DNA from: Enhydrobacter aerosaccus
GTDB lineage: Bacteria; Pseudomonadota; Alphaproteobacteria; Reyranellales; Reyranellaceae
Direction of reading: 5' to 3'
Length of the DNA: 64,000 nt
Assembly: GCF_900167455.1 (NCBI RefSeq)
Contig: NZ_FUWJ01000009.1
Location: 1-64,000, forward strand
Below the pieces are notes generated by a model. It had not been told where the DNA came from and made no database searches. It saw only the letters and a program-made list of their open reading frames with translations. Positions 9,151 through 17,832 of this stretch are shown in pieces. Position 1 is the first letter of the stretch. Each line of letters begins with the position of its first letter. The translations under genes and the position numbers were made by a program.

Positions 9151-9867
9151 ATGGCAAATCCCAACGGAACTCTCGGCGCCCGGCTCCAGGGCGTGCAGCA
9201 CTTCGGAATCACCGTGCAAAACATGGATCGGGCCTTCGAGTTCTACACCGAGGTGCTTGGCGGCAACGAGGTGATGCGCGACGGCGATTTTCAGGGCGAG
9301 CCGATCCATAACACGCTGTTGGCGGATCAGGAGATCATCGCTCGGGAGCGGAAGGTCAATCCGCGAACGATCGGCGTGCCCGACCTGAAGGGGGGCGAGC
9401 AACGACTCGACGTCCGCTTCGTGCAGTTCGACAATGTCGTGATCGAGCTCCTGCAATATCGCGATGCCGGGCAACCGATGGGAAGCGGCGACAGCTGGGC
9501 CGAGCCGCGGGACCATATGAGCCCTGCCTATCCGCGGTCGATGCACATCTGCTTCTACATTCGCGACGATGTCGACTTCAACAAGTTCATCCACGACCTT
9601 GAAGTCGAAGCGGCACGCCGAGGCATGACGCAGGTGAAGGCCAATCGGGTGGTCACGGTGACATCTGAACAGGAGCGCCTGGCCGCTCCGCGCGATGCCA
9701 ACACCATCAAGATCACCGAGGGAAAATCGAACGGGTGGTCTTTGATTTATTGCAAGGGACCCGAGGGCGAGCAGCTCGAGTTCGTTCAAGCCCTGGGACC
9801 CGTAAAGAAGATCTTCCAGGAAGCCCTGGAGGCCCGCGGCCGCGGCAGGTCGGCGACCAAGGGGTGA
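9151..9867 (+). CDS. VOC-superfamily (glyoxalase/dioxygenase-like) protein
   Basis: A 238-residue protein starting at ATG 9151 right after GAGGAGG (9138-9144). A VOC half-module begins LQGVQHFGITVQNMDRAFEF with a metal-type His, and the second half carries SMHICFYIRDD and EGEQLEFVQAL with a Glu ligand candidate. The superfamily includes glyoxalase I, extradiol dioxygenases and epimerases. An insert of about 60 residues with conserved-looking charged motifs lies between the strands. Tightly packed between the GFA and ABM genes. The specific reaction cannot be assigned. Confidence 0.82.
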   Translation: MANPNGTLGARLQGVQHFGITVQNMDRAFEFYTEVLGGNEVMRDGDFQGEPIHNTLLADQEIIARERKVNPRTIGVPDLKGGEQRLDVRFVQFDNVVIELLQYRDAGQPMGSGDSWAEPRDHMSPAYPRSMHICFYIRDDVDFNKFIHDLEVEAARRGMTQVKANRVVTVTSEQERLAAPRDANTIKITEGKSNGWSLIYCKGPEGEQLEFVQALGPVKKIFQEALEARGRGRSATKG

Positions 9868-9871
9868 TGAG

Positions 9872-10210
9872 ATGCGCGCAGGACGGGGCTATTCGCAGGT
9901 GCCGCAAGGCGCCTATTCGGTCGTCGCAGAGGTGCGTGCGAAGCCGGGCAAGGAGGCGGAGCTACGCGCCGCAACGTTACCGCTGGTGGCGCTCGTGCGG
10001 AGCGACCCGAAGAATCTGCTCTATTTCCTCCAGGAAGACCGCGAGGCGCGAGGGCATTTCATTTTCTACGAGATCTTCGCAAGTCAAGCCGACTTCGAGG
10101 CCCATAATGCGATGCCCTACGTGACAGCCTGGTTCGCCAGGCTGCCGAAGCTTGCCGAAGGCGGTGTCAAGGTAATGCGGATGGAAATCCTCAATGGCCC
10201 CGGCAAATGA
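9872..10210 (+). CDS. Antibiotic biosynthesis monooxygenase (ABM) family protein
   Basis: A 112-residue dimeric alpha+beta-barrel protein. The ABM pattern is visible as YSVVAEVRAKPGKEAELRAA at the N-terminus, then FIFYEIFASQADFEAH and a C-terminal strand with VKVMRMEIL. Small ABM proteins are cofactor-independent quinol monooxygenases (YgiN) or haem-degrading enzymes; no haem-oxygenase signature was noticed. It begins four bases after the VOC stop and ends this operon. Confidence 0.82.
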   Translation: MRAGRGYSQVPQGAYSVVAEVRAKPGKEAELRAATLPLVALVRSDPKNLLYFLQEDREARGHFIFYEIFASQADFEAHNAMPYVTAWFARLPKLAEGGVKVMRMEILNGPGK

Positions 10211-10264
10211 GGCTGCAGGGCAGCGCGAGCGGCTGCAAACGGCCGCTCGCATGGGGCCGGACAG

Positions 10265-11716
10265 GTGGAAGGGAAATCGCAAGCGTTTCCGATCCCGATG
10301 CATGACCCCCTTGCTTCGCTTGGCCTGCTAGCCCTTGCCGTCTTCGCGACAATCATTGCGCACGGACGTGGCTTGTTGGTCCGAATGGGAATTGAGGCGG
10401 TGCTGCTCCTGGCGATCGGCACGTACCTGCTCTGGCGGGGAAGCTCGCCTCTGCCACATCTTGGCAGCGGCTCCTCTGGCCTCGCCGATGCCTGGCTTCG
10501 CGCACTCGTGGTGGTCTGGTGGCTCGTAGGCGCCAGATTGGTCGTGAACGTCATCGTATTCGTTCGCGGACGCGACCAGAAGTCACGCGAAGCGCGTCTC
10601 TTCTCGGACCTTGCGTCGGCCATCATCTACATCACGGCCATTTGGATCATTCTGAACTCTGTCCTCGATCTGAACGTGCAGGGGCTTCTGGTCACGTCGG
10701 GCGTGATCGCAATCGTTCTCGGCCTAGCCCTGCAGAATACGCTGGCGGATGTCTTTTGCGGTCTTGCGATTGGCCTGGAACAACCATTTCACGTAGGGGA
10801 CCGAATCTCGATTGGCGATAGTGTCGAAGGCGTCATTGTCCAGATGAACTGGCGGTCTCTGCGAATCCATACGGATGACGACGATATCGCCACTGTCCCG
10901 AACAGCCTTGTCGCCAAGGGGTTGATCGTCAATCGGAGCGTGCCGACAAGGCATCGGGTAGCGACGGTGGAGACCGTTGCGCCTGCGGAGGTCGCTCCGG
11001 AAACGATCCTGGACCTGATATGGCAAGCAACGCTTCTTTGCCCGAGCATCCTGTCCGTTCCCGCTCCCTCGATCACGCTCTGTCGGACCGACTTGGTATC
11101 GAACACCTACGCCGCGCGATTTTCTGTCTCTGACAGCTCAATCGTCGCGGCGGCAAAGAGCTCGCTTCTGCGCCAGGTGCGCCGGTTGTTCCGATATGGC
11201 GGTATAGGTCGGCCGCACCCCATGTCGGTTGGCGAGTTGCTTCGATCACTGACCCTGTTTGAGGCGCTCTCGCAAGAGGAAGTGGACAGATTGGCCCGCG
11301 ACCTCATTGTCCAGTCGGTCTCGCCTGGTGACACGATCTTTGAGCAGGAGGCCATCTCGTCTTCCATATACGTGATCGAGGCCGGTGTGCTGGAACTCTC
11401 CCGCGAGAGCGGCCAATCCGGCAGTCGGGTGCTCGGTCGGATCGGTGCGGGCGAGTATATCGGTGAGCTTGGTCTGATTACCGGATCGCCGAGGTCGTTC
11501 ACGCTGAAAGCGCTGACTCATGGGAAGGCCCTGGAGTTGCCGGGCGCTGCTCTCGCCAAGCTCCTTCACTCAAATGCCGCGTTGAACGCCGAGATGGAAC
11601 GGTCTGTCCGGAAGGGGCTTGCTCAGATCCACCGGGACGATGCAGCGAGGGATGTCGCTCCAACCGATCAACCGGCGGACTTGTTCGCGCAGATCAGGAT
11701 GTTTTTCCGGGTCTAG
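10265..11716 (+). CDS. MscS-type mechanosensitive channel fused to a cyclic-nucleotide-binding domain
   Basis: A 483-residue inner-membrane protein. Residues about 15-150 hold four hydrophobic helices. The MscS pore helix and beta domain occupy about 140-225 (GLALQNTLADVFCGLAIG, FHVGDRI, VPNSLV). A cNMP-binding domain covers about 330-445 with a phosphate-binding-cassette-like GEYIGELGLITGSPRSFT. This is the bCNG (MscS-like cyclic-nucleotide-gated) architecture; such channels respond weakly to tension and may be ligand-gated. GTG 10265 opens the frame, and ATG 10298 is an alternative giving 472 residues. It stands alone before the efflux/oxidase cluster. Confidence 0.88.
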   Translation: MEGKSQAFPIPMHDPLASLGLLALAVFATIIAHGRGLLVRMGIEAVLLLAIGTYLLWRGSSPLPHLGSGSSGLADAWLRALVVVWWLVGARLVVNVIVFVRGRDQKSREARLFSDLASAIIYITAIWIILNSVLDLNVQGLLVTSGVIAIVLGLALQNTLADVFCGLAIGLEQPFHVGDRISIGDSVEGVIVQMNWRSLRIHTDDDDIATVPNSLVAKGLIVNRSVPTRHRVATVETVAPAEVAPETILDLIWQATLLCPSILSVPAPSITLCRTDLVSNTYAARFSVSDSSIVAAAKSSLLRQVRRLFRYGGIGRPHPMSVGELLRSLTLFEALSQEEVDRLARDLIVQSVSPGDTIFEQEAISSSIYVIEAGVLELSRESGQSGSRVLGRIGAGEYIGELGLITGSPRSFTLKALTHGKALELPGAALAKLLHSNAALNAEMERSVRKGLAQIHRDDAARDVAPTDQPADLFAQIRMFFRV

Positions 11717-11866
11717 GCGCCTGCGATCGCGGCGATGCGCAGCGTCTGAGGTCGAAAGAGAGGAGATTTGGATCGATCGCGCACCGAGTGCAGATTCACC
11801 CGGATTAACTTTGGACCTTGGACGATCGCGCTCATGAATCTAGACAGGTGAGAGGGCGAGTGCGAC

Positions 11867-12070
11867 GTGACATTCACTGAGGTGGACGTGTTCGGCGTGT
11901 ACATGGCACCAATATCGCTGATGATGATTGCGGCCTGGATGGCCATAGCTGTGTTGCGCTTTGCTCTTGGACATCTTGGCGTCTTGCGCCTTGTCTGGCA
12001 CCCGGCGCTGTTCCTGTTCAGTGCCTACATCATCATACTCGGATGTATTACGCTGGCCGTGGCTGGGTGA
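11867..12070 (+). CDS. DUF1656 (AaeX-like) small inner-membrane protein
   Basis: A 67-residue protein with GTG start and two hydrophobic helices. It opens with the typical EVDVFGVYMAPIS motif of DUF1656, the short partner encoded beside HlyD-type and FUSC-type subunits of AaeAB-like aromatic-acid exporters. Its end overlaps the upstream part of the HlyD reading frame and lies 8 bp before the chosen HlyD ATG, so translational coupling is likely. Its exact role in the exporter is unknown in general. Confidence 0.88.
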   Translation: MTFTEVDVFGVYMAPISLMMIAAWMAIAVLRFALGHLGVLRLVWHPALFLFSAYIIILGCITLAVAG

Positions 12071-12078
12071 GATTTGCG

Positions 12079-13005
12079 ATGCCCGCGCCCAAGATCAGGT
12101 CGCAGCTTCTGGCAGCTGTTCCTGTGCTGATCACCCTCGCCGTTGTCGCGGCTGCCATCCCCTTCGCACGGAAGACATGGGACGTCTATATGGCCACGCC
12201 TTGGACCAGGGATGGAGCTGTGCGTGCCTATGTGGTGACGCTGGCGCCGGAAGTCGCCGGGCGAATCGTCGAGTTGCCAATCGCGGACAATATGCTGGTG
12301 CGCAAAGACCAGCTGCTGATGGTCATCGACCCTACGGAGTATGCGATTGCCGTCAGGCTGGCCGAGGCTGCGGCAGACCAGGAGCGCGCGAACGCCGACA
12401 ATCTGGAAGTCGAGGCGCAACGGCGGCAACAGCTCAGCCAGCTGGCGACTTCGGTGGAAGTGCAGCAGACCTATGCCAGCAAGGCCATCAGTGCCCGGGC
12501 AGTCTATCGCCAAGCTTTGGCCAACCTCGAACGGGTGCGGGTGAACCTGAAGCGCACCCACATCTATTCGCCCGTCAATGGCTACGTCACCAATCTGCTG
12601 GCGCGCACCGGCGACTATGCCAGCGTCGGACGCAATGTGTTGTCGATCGTCGACGTCGATTCATTCTGGGTGGACGCCTACTTCGAGGAAACTAGCCTGC
12701 ACGCCATCGAGGAGGGCGACCCGGTGCGCGTCAAGCTGATGGGCTACACCGCAGAGATTCAGGGACACGTGGGCAGCGTGGCGCGAGGCATCGACGTGGC
12801 AAATGCCCGTGCGGGCCAGGGCGGCCTCGCTTCGATCAATCCCATTTTCACCTGGGTGCGCCTTGCCCAACGCGTGCCGGTACGCGTGGAGATCGACCAC
12901 GTTCCCGCCGGGATAAGGCTGGTCCAGGGCATGACAGCGACCGTCGAAGTGCTGCCGCGCGGTGCATCGAAAGATTCACCTCGATTAACTCGGAAGGAGC
13001 GCTGA
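12079..13005 (+). CDS. HlyD-family membrane fusion protein (AaeA-like)
   Basis: A 308-residue periplasmic adaptor with one N-terminal membrane anchor (LLAAVPVLITLAVVAAAI). The lipoyl-like half (VVTLAPEVAGRIVELPIADN), a helical hairpin and the returning half (THIYSPVNGYVTNLLARTGD) follow in order, then a beta domain with FWVDAYFEET. It links an inner-membrane FUSC pump to an outer-membrane factor. ATG 12079 is chosen because it places the membrane anchor at the N-terminus; an in-frame ATG at 12043 would overlap DUF1656. The FUSC partner is 4.8 kb downstream, beyond three other genes. Confidence 0.9.
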   Translation: MPAPKIRSQLLAAVPVLITLAVVAAAIPFARKTWDVYMATPWTRDGAVRAYVVTLAPEVAGRIVELPIADNMLVRKDQLLMVIDPTEYAIAVRLAEAAADQERANADNLEVEAQRRQQLSQLATSVEVQQTYASKAISARAVYRQALANLERVRVNLKRTHIYSPVNGYVTNLLARTGDYASVGRNVLSIVDVDSFWVDAYFEETSLHAIEEGDPVRVKLMGYTAEIQGHVGSVARGIDVANARAGQGGLASINPIFTWVRLAQRVPVRVEIDHVPAGIRLVQGMTATVEVLPRGASKDSPRLTRKER

Positions 13006-13046
13006 ATCGATCCACTCTCCAGTCGTGGCCAGCCGAGGAGCAGACA

Positions 13047-15386
13047 ATGCCCGAGCAACCATCTTCCCCTTGGACTGCGACCGATAACATCGACCACGAA
13101 TCGAAAAACGTGCCGAATTTCGTGCCTTACAATCCGCCGGCCGGCGGATGGGGCGCTTTGCATGCTACCGCCAAGGCACTCCGCGAGCAGAGTATCGTGA
13201 CGAAGGGCGCATCGGCACTGCTCGCCATGAACCATCCAAAGGGGTTCGATTGCCCAGGGTGCGCCTGGCCGGACGCCCGCCACGCCGGTTCCTTTGAGCT
13301 TTGCGAGAACGGAGCGAAGGCCGTCTCCTTCGAGCTCACCAAGCGCAGGGTAACGCGGGACTTCTTTGCGGCGCACACCGTCAGTGAACTGAACCAACAG
13401 AGTGACTATTGGCTAGAGGAGCAGGGGCGGCTCACCGAGCCCATGCGCTACGAGCCGCAAACGGATCACTATGTCCCGGTGAGCTGGGATGATGCTTTCA
13501 CGCTGATCGCCCATCACCTTACGGCGCTCGACGATCCCGGCGAAGCCGAGTTCTACACCTCCGGTCGGACCTCCAACGAAGCAGCCTTCATGTACCAGCT
13601 GTTCGTGCGCCGGTTTGGTACCAATAATTTCCCGGATTGTTCAAACATGTGCCATGAGCCGACCAGCGTCGGCCTGCCTGAGAGCATCGGCATCGGCAAG
13701 GGCACCGTCATTCTCGACGACTTCGCCCAGACCGAGGCAATCTTCATCATCGGACAGAACCCCGGCACAAACAGTCCGCGGATGCTGACCGAGCTGCACA
13801 GGGCCTCGCGGGCGCACGTGCCGATCGTCGTCTTCAATCCGCTGCGCGAGCGTGCCCTCGAGCGGTTCGCCGCCCCTCAAGATCCACTGGAGATGGCGAC
13901 ATTCGGCGAGACGAAGATCGCCAGCGAATTCTGCCAGGTGCGCATCGCCGGCGACATCGCCGCCCTCAAGGGCGTCATGAAGCTGGTCCTCGAGGCCCAT
14001 GACGAAGCGATGCGTCGAGGCGCCGAGCCGGTCCTTGATCTCGGCTTCATCGCCGAGCACACGCACGGCTTCGATGCATTCGCTGCCGATCTGCGAGCCA
14101 CAGGCTGGGACGACATACTGCGCGTGAGCGGGCTGCCGTTCGATCAGCTGGAACGCGTGGCCAGGGTCTACATGAAGGCCCGCTCGGTGATCGTCGTCTA
14201 CGGCATGGGAATCACCCAGCATCGGCTGGGCACGGAAAACGTGCACCAGATCGTCAATCTGCTGCTGTTGCGCGGCAATATCGGCCGGCCGGGCGCCGGC
14301 GTGTGCCCGGTCCGCGGCCACTCGAATGTCCAGGGCGATCGGACCATGGGCATCGACGAGAAACCCCGCCCCGAGTTTCTCGACCAGCTCAAGAAGGCTT
14401 TCAACTTCGATCCGCCGCGCGCTCATGGCCACAACGTCGTGAAGGCCGTTAACGCAATGATCGAAGGCAGGGCCAAGGTATTCATAGGCCTCGGCGGCAA
14501 TTTCATCCGGGCGGTACCCGACTCGGGCGTTGCCGAGCGAGCCATGCGTAATCTCCGCCTCACGGTCGCGATCAGTACCAAACTCAATCGCGGCCACCTC
14601 GTCCACGGCAAGGAAGCCCTGATTCTTCCCTGCCTGGCGCGCAGCGATATCGACATGCAGGGCGGCGTCGAGCAGGCCGTTACCGTCGAGGACAGCATGT
14701 CGATGGTTCATGCTTCCTATGGTCTGGTCGAGCCGCCCGGCGCCGATCTGCGATCCGAAGTTGCGATCGTCTGCGGCATGGCAAAGGCCACACTTCCGGC
14801 CAGCGGCATCGACTGGGACGGCTTTGCCGCGGACTACAGCCGCATACGCCACAAGATCGAAGAAGTCTTTCCCGAGCTGTTCGCCAACTTCAATCAACGC
14901 ATCGAGAAGCCGGGCGGCTTCCATCTGTACATCCCACCGCGCGAACGGATCTGGAATACCAGCACGCGGCGCGCCAACTTCATCCTCTTTCCCGGACTCG
15001 ACGAAGATCCTCCGGTGTCGGACCCGGCGATGCTGCGGCTCGCGACATTGCGCAGCCACGATCAATACAACTCGACTATCTACAGCCTCGATGATCGGTA
15101 TCGCGGCGTGTTCGGCGGTCGCATGGTGGTGTTCATGAACGAAGCCGACATGCGGGAGCGGGGAATTGCAGAAGGGGAGCAGGTCGCAATCGAGGCGTTG
15201 GCGGATGACGGCAGGCGCCGCGTCGTCGCAGGCTTCTGGGCCAAACCGCACAGCATCGCGCGAGGCTCGATCGGCGCCTATTACCCCGAGACCAATCCAC
15301 TTCTGCCCCTTGCCCATCACGACCCGAAGAGCGGCACGCCTGCGGCGAAGTCGATCCCGGTGATCGTTCGCCGCCAGTCGGCCTGA
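13047..15386 (+). CDS. YdeP/FdhF-like molybdopterin oxidoreductase
   Basis: A 779-residue molybdopterin-guanine-dinucleotide enzyme of the YdeP group. Near the N-terminus, GFDCPGCAWPD and ELCENGAK supply Cys69, Cys72 and Cys86; this family lacks the full four-Cys motif of true formate dehydrogenases. The body has FYTSGRTSNEAAF, SNMCHEPTSVGL, IIGQNPGTNSPRML, RGNIGRPGAGVCPVRGHSNVQ in part, and the C-terminal MGD-binding domain (YNSTIYSLDDRYRGV). E. coli YdeP supports acid resistance; the substrate is unproven. It sits between HlyD (41 bp) and cydA (27 bp), an uncommon neighbourhood. Confidence 0.9.
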   Translation: MPEQPSSPWTATDNIDHESKNVPNFVPYNPPAGGWGALHATAKALREQSIVTKGASALLAMNHPKGFDCPGCAWPDARHAGSFELCENGAKAVSFELTKRRVTRDFFAAHTVSELNQQSDYWLEEQGRLTEPMRYEPQTDHYVPVSWDDAFTLIAHHLTALDDPGEAEFYTSGRTSNEAAFMYQLFVRRFGTNNFPDCSNMCHEPTSVGLPESIGIGKGTVILDDFAQTEAIFIIGQNPGTNSPRMLTELHRASRAHVPIVVFNPLRERALERFAAPQDPLEMATFGETKIASEFCQVRIAGDIAALKGVMKLVLEAHDEAMRRGAEPVLDLGFIAEHTHGFDAFAADLRATGWDDILRVSGLPFDQLERVARVYMKARSVIVVYGMGITQHRLGTENVHQIVNLLLLRGNIGRPGAGVCPVRGHSNVQGDRTMGIDEKPRPEFLDQLKKAFNFDPPRAHGHNVVKAVNAMIEGRAKVFIGLGGNFIRAVPDSGVAERAMRNLRLTVAISTKLNRGHLVHGKEALILPCLARSDIDMQGGVEQAVTVEDSMSMVHASYGLVEPPGADLRSEVAIVCGMAKATLPASGIDWDGFAADYSRIRHKIEEVFPELFANFNQRIEKPGGFHLYIPPRERIWNTSTRRANFILFPGLDEDPPVSDPAMLRLATLRSHDQYNSTIYSLDDRYRGVFGGRMVVFMNEADMRERGIAEGEQVAIEALADDGRRRVVAGFWAKPHSIARGSIGAYYPETNPLLPLAHHDPKSGTPAAKSIPVIVRRQSA

Positions 15387-15413
15387 GCCGTCCCGGCGAT
15401 AAGGAGGTGCAGA

Positions 15414-16841
15414 ATGGAACTCAGTGCGCTCCTGCTTTCGAGATTGCAATTCGCCTTCACTGTCTCGTTCCACATCATCTTTCCATCGTTCACGATCGGT
15501 CTGGCGGTCTGGCTCGCGGTGTTGGAGGCGCTGTATCAAGCGACGGATCGTCCGGTATTTCGCCGCGTCTTCGAGTTCTGGCTCAAGATCTTCGGCGTCG
15601 CCTTCGGCCTGGGCGTGGTGTCCGGCATCGTCCTGGCCTTCCAGTTCGGCACGAACTGGAGCGTGCTGTCGCGCATGTCGGGTCCCATCCAGGGGCCGTT
15701 GTTGACCTACGAGACCTTCACGGCTTTCGCCCTCGAGGCGAGCTTCTTCGGCGTCCTGGTCTTCGGTCGCAGCCGCGTGCCGCCCTGGCTGTATCTCTTC
15801 TCGACCGCGATGGTGGCGCTGGGAACCACATTCTCGGCCTTCTGGATCATGGTCAACAACAGCTGGATGCAGGTTCCGGTCGGATACGCCCTGGAGAATG
15901 GCGCGTTCGTCCCCAAGGACTGGGCGGCGATCATCTTCAGTCCCGTTGTGTGGGTCCGATTTCCCCACATGCTGCTGGCCTCCTTCATCACCGGCGCCTT
16001 CTGCGTGGCGGCGACCGGCGCGTGGTATTTCCTGCGCAAGGAGTTCGAAGCGGAAGCACGCGTCATGCTTCGCATGGGGCTCTTCCTCGCGGCACTCTTC
16101 GTGCCCGCGCAGCTCCTGTTTGGTCACCTGACCGGAGACTACGTCCACAAATTCCAGCCGGCCAAGTTCGCCGCGATCGAGGGTCGATGGGAGACCGAGC
16201 AGCCGGCCGGTGAGGTCGTGATCGCATGGCCAAACGCGAAGAAGGAGGCCAACGACTTCGAGATCAAGATTCCATTTCTGGGCAGTCTGATCGCGAGCAT
16301 GAGTTTCGATTCGAAGGAGGTTGGCCTGAAGGATTTCCCGGTCCAGGAGCGGCCGCCGGTCGTGATCCCGTTTTTCTCGTTCCGCATAATGGTCGCCTGC
16401 GGTCTGGCCATGCTGGCGCTGGCCTGGCTGGGCCCATACCTGATCTGGAAGGATCGCCTCGAGCAGAGTCGTTGGCTCCTGTGGCTGATTTTCCTCAGCT
16501 TCCCGCTGCCGTTCATCGCCACGCTGACCGGCTGGTTCACGGCTGAAGTCGGACGACAGCCGTGGACCGTCTACGGCGTCCTGCGGACCGCGGACGCCGC
16601 CACACCCTTCCTGACGACGCGGACCGTGGCGATCTCGCTGGCCCTGTACGTCGTGCTCTACGGCTTCATCTTCCTGTTCGGCGTCTTCTATATCTATCGC
16701 CTGCTGCAGGCGGGGCCGGCGGGAGCGCTGGTCATTGCTTCCCGCGATGCGACGCCCAGCCGGCCCATGTCGGTCGTGAAATCGTCGGTCGTGAAAGCGC
16801 CTCTCGCGACCGGACAGGCGCAGGAAGCCAGGGGAGACTGA
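15414..16841 (+). CDS. cydA: Cytochrome bd-type quinol oxidase subunit I (short Q-loop, CioA-like)
   Basis: A 475-residue multi-pass membrane subunit that oxidises quinol and reduces oxygen to water. Haem ligands can be placed: His20 (VSFHIIFPSF), His185 (VRFPHMLLASF) and Met326 (FSFRIMVACG). Glu100 and Glu108 on the proton path are present, as is GRQPW at 380-384. The periplasmic Q-loop is short, as in the cyanide-insensitive CioAB branch. A perfect AAGGAGGT precedes the ATG. Followed after 2 bp by cydB. No cydX or cydDC was seen nearby. Confidence 0.96.
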   Translation: MELSALLLSRLQFAFTVSFHIIFPSFTIGLAVWLAVLEALYQATDRPVFRRVFEFWLKIFGVAFGLGVVSGIVLAFQFGTNWSVLSRMSGPIQGPLLTYETFTAFALEASFFGVLVFGRSRVPPWLYLFSTAMVALGTTFSAFWIMVNNSWMQVPVGYALENGAFVPKDWAAIIFSPVVWVRFPHMLLASFITGAFCVAATGAWYFLRKEFEAEARVMLRMGLFLAALFVPAQLLFGHLTGDYVHKFQPAKFAAIEGRWETEQPAGEVVIAWPNAKKEANDFEIKIPFLGSLIASMSFDSKEVGLKDFPVQERPPVVIPFFSFRIMVACGLAMLALAWLGPYLIWKDRLEQSRWLLWLIFLSFPLPFIATLTGWFTAEVGRQPWTVYGVLRTADAATPFLTTRTVAISLALYVVLYGFIFLFGVFYIYRLLQAGPAGALVIASRDATPSRPMSVVKSSVVKAPLATGQAQEARGD

Positions 16842-16843
16842 CG

Positions 16844-17830
16844 ATGATCACCTTCTGGGTGGCCGTGCTGGCGGCCAGCATTCTGATCTATGTCCTGCTC
16901 GACGGCTTCGACCTCGGCGTTGGTATCATCTTCGCGTTCATGCCAAACGAAGGCCGCCGGCTATCGCTCCTGCAGGCCATAGAGCCGCTTTGGGACGGCA
17001 ACGAGACGTGGCTTGTCGTCACCGGTGTCGTGCTTTGGGGCGCCTTCCCGGTCGTCTATGCGACGCTGTTGTCGGCGTTCTACCTTCCGCTTCTTGCCAT
17101 GCTTGCCGGCCTGATCCTGCGCGGTGTCGCCTTCGAGTTCCGGGACAAGTCGGAGAAGCTGCGCTGGGTCTGGGACGGCGGCTTCGTTCTTGGATCCCTG
17201 GTCGCTGCGTTCGTGCAAGGTGCGGCGGTCGGTGCGCTTGTCGAAGGCCTGCCAATGTCCAATGGACATTATGTCGGTGGCGATTTCGGCTGGCTCAGTC
17301 CGTTCGCCGCGCTCTGCGGTGTGGGCCTGTGCGTGGGCTATGCGTTACTTGGCGCGGCCTGGCTTGTCTACAAGTGCGAAGGCGAGCTCAAGAAGACCGC
17401 CTACCGTCTCATCCGCATTCTCTCGGCCGGCCTGCTCTTCTTCCTGGTCGTCGTCTTCGCCCTTGCGTTGAACAAGAACCTGGCGGTCATGGACCGTTGG
17501 ATGGCGCGGCCAATCCTGTTTCTGTTTCCGATGGCAAGTGTCGTCGCTGCCTTGCTGTTGGGGGCAAGCGTCAAGCAACGCTGGGATGCAGGTCCCTTCA
17601 TTTCGGTCGCTGTCATCTTCGCATCGGCGTTTGGGACACTCGCCTTGTCGTTCTGGCCCTATATGATCCCCTTCGTCATCACCATCGACCGGGCGGCGGC
17701 CCCACACGAGAGCCTTTCCTTCATGTTCTGGGGAGCGGGGCTGTTCGTCTTTCCGCTGATGCTGGTTTACCTCGCGTTCAACTATGGGGTGTTTCGCGGC
17801 AAGAATCGTCCCTCTGCTGACCATTACTGA
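16844..17830 (+). CDS. cydB: Cytochrome bd-type quinol oxidase subunit II
   Basis: A 328-residue protein with about eight hydrophobic helices. It opens in family style (MITFWVAVLAASILIYVLLD, then GFDLGVG) and has LWDGNETWLV, the strongest CydB signature. It forms the heterodimer with CydA. ATG 16844 follows GGGGAGACTGACG, giving the standard N-terminus. Its stop is 2 bp before the FUSC gene, so cydAB and the FUSC exporter almost certainly share a transcript. Confidence 0.96.
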   Translation: MITFWVAVLAASILIYVLLDGFDLGVGIIFAFMPNEGRRLSLLQAIEPLWDGNETWLVVTGVVLWGAFPVVYATLLSAFYLPLLAMLAGLILRGVAFEFRDKSEKLRWVWDGGFVLGSLVAAFVQGAAVGALVEGLPMSNGHYVGGDFGWLSPFAALCGVGLCVGYALLGAAWLVYKCEGELKKTAYRLIRILSAGLLFFLVVVFALALNKNLAVMDRWMARPILFLFPMASVVAALLLGASVKQRWDAGPFISVAVIFASAFGTLALSFWPYMIPFVITIDRAAAPHESLSFMFWGAGLFVFPLMLVYLAFNYGVFRGKNRPSADHY

Positions 17831-17832
17831 AT

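Noticed and set aside
13641..16148. 835-codon minus-strand frame opposite the YdeP-like gene and cydA
   Set aside because: Spans two convincing plus-strand genes in a complementary frame; composition is typical of an antisense shadow.
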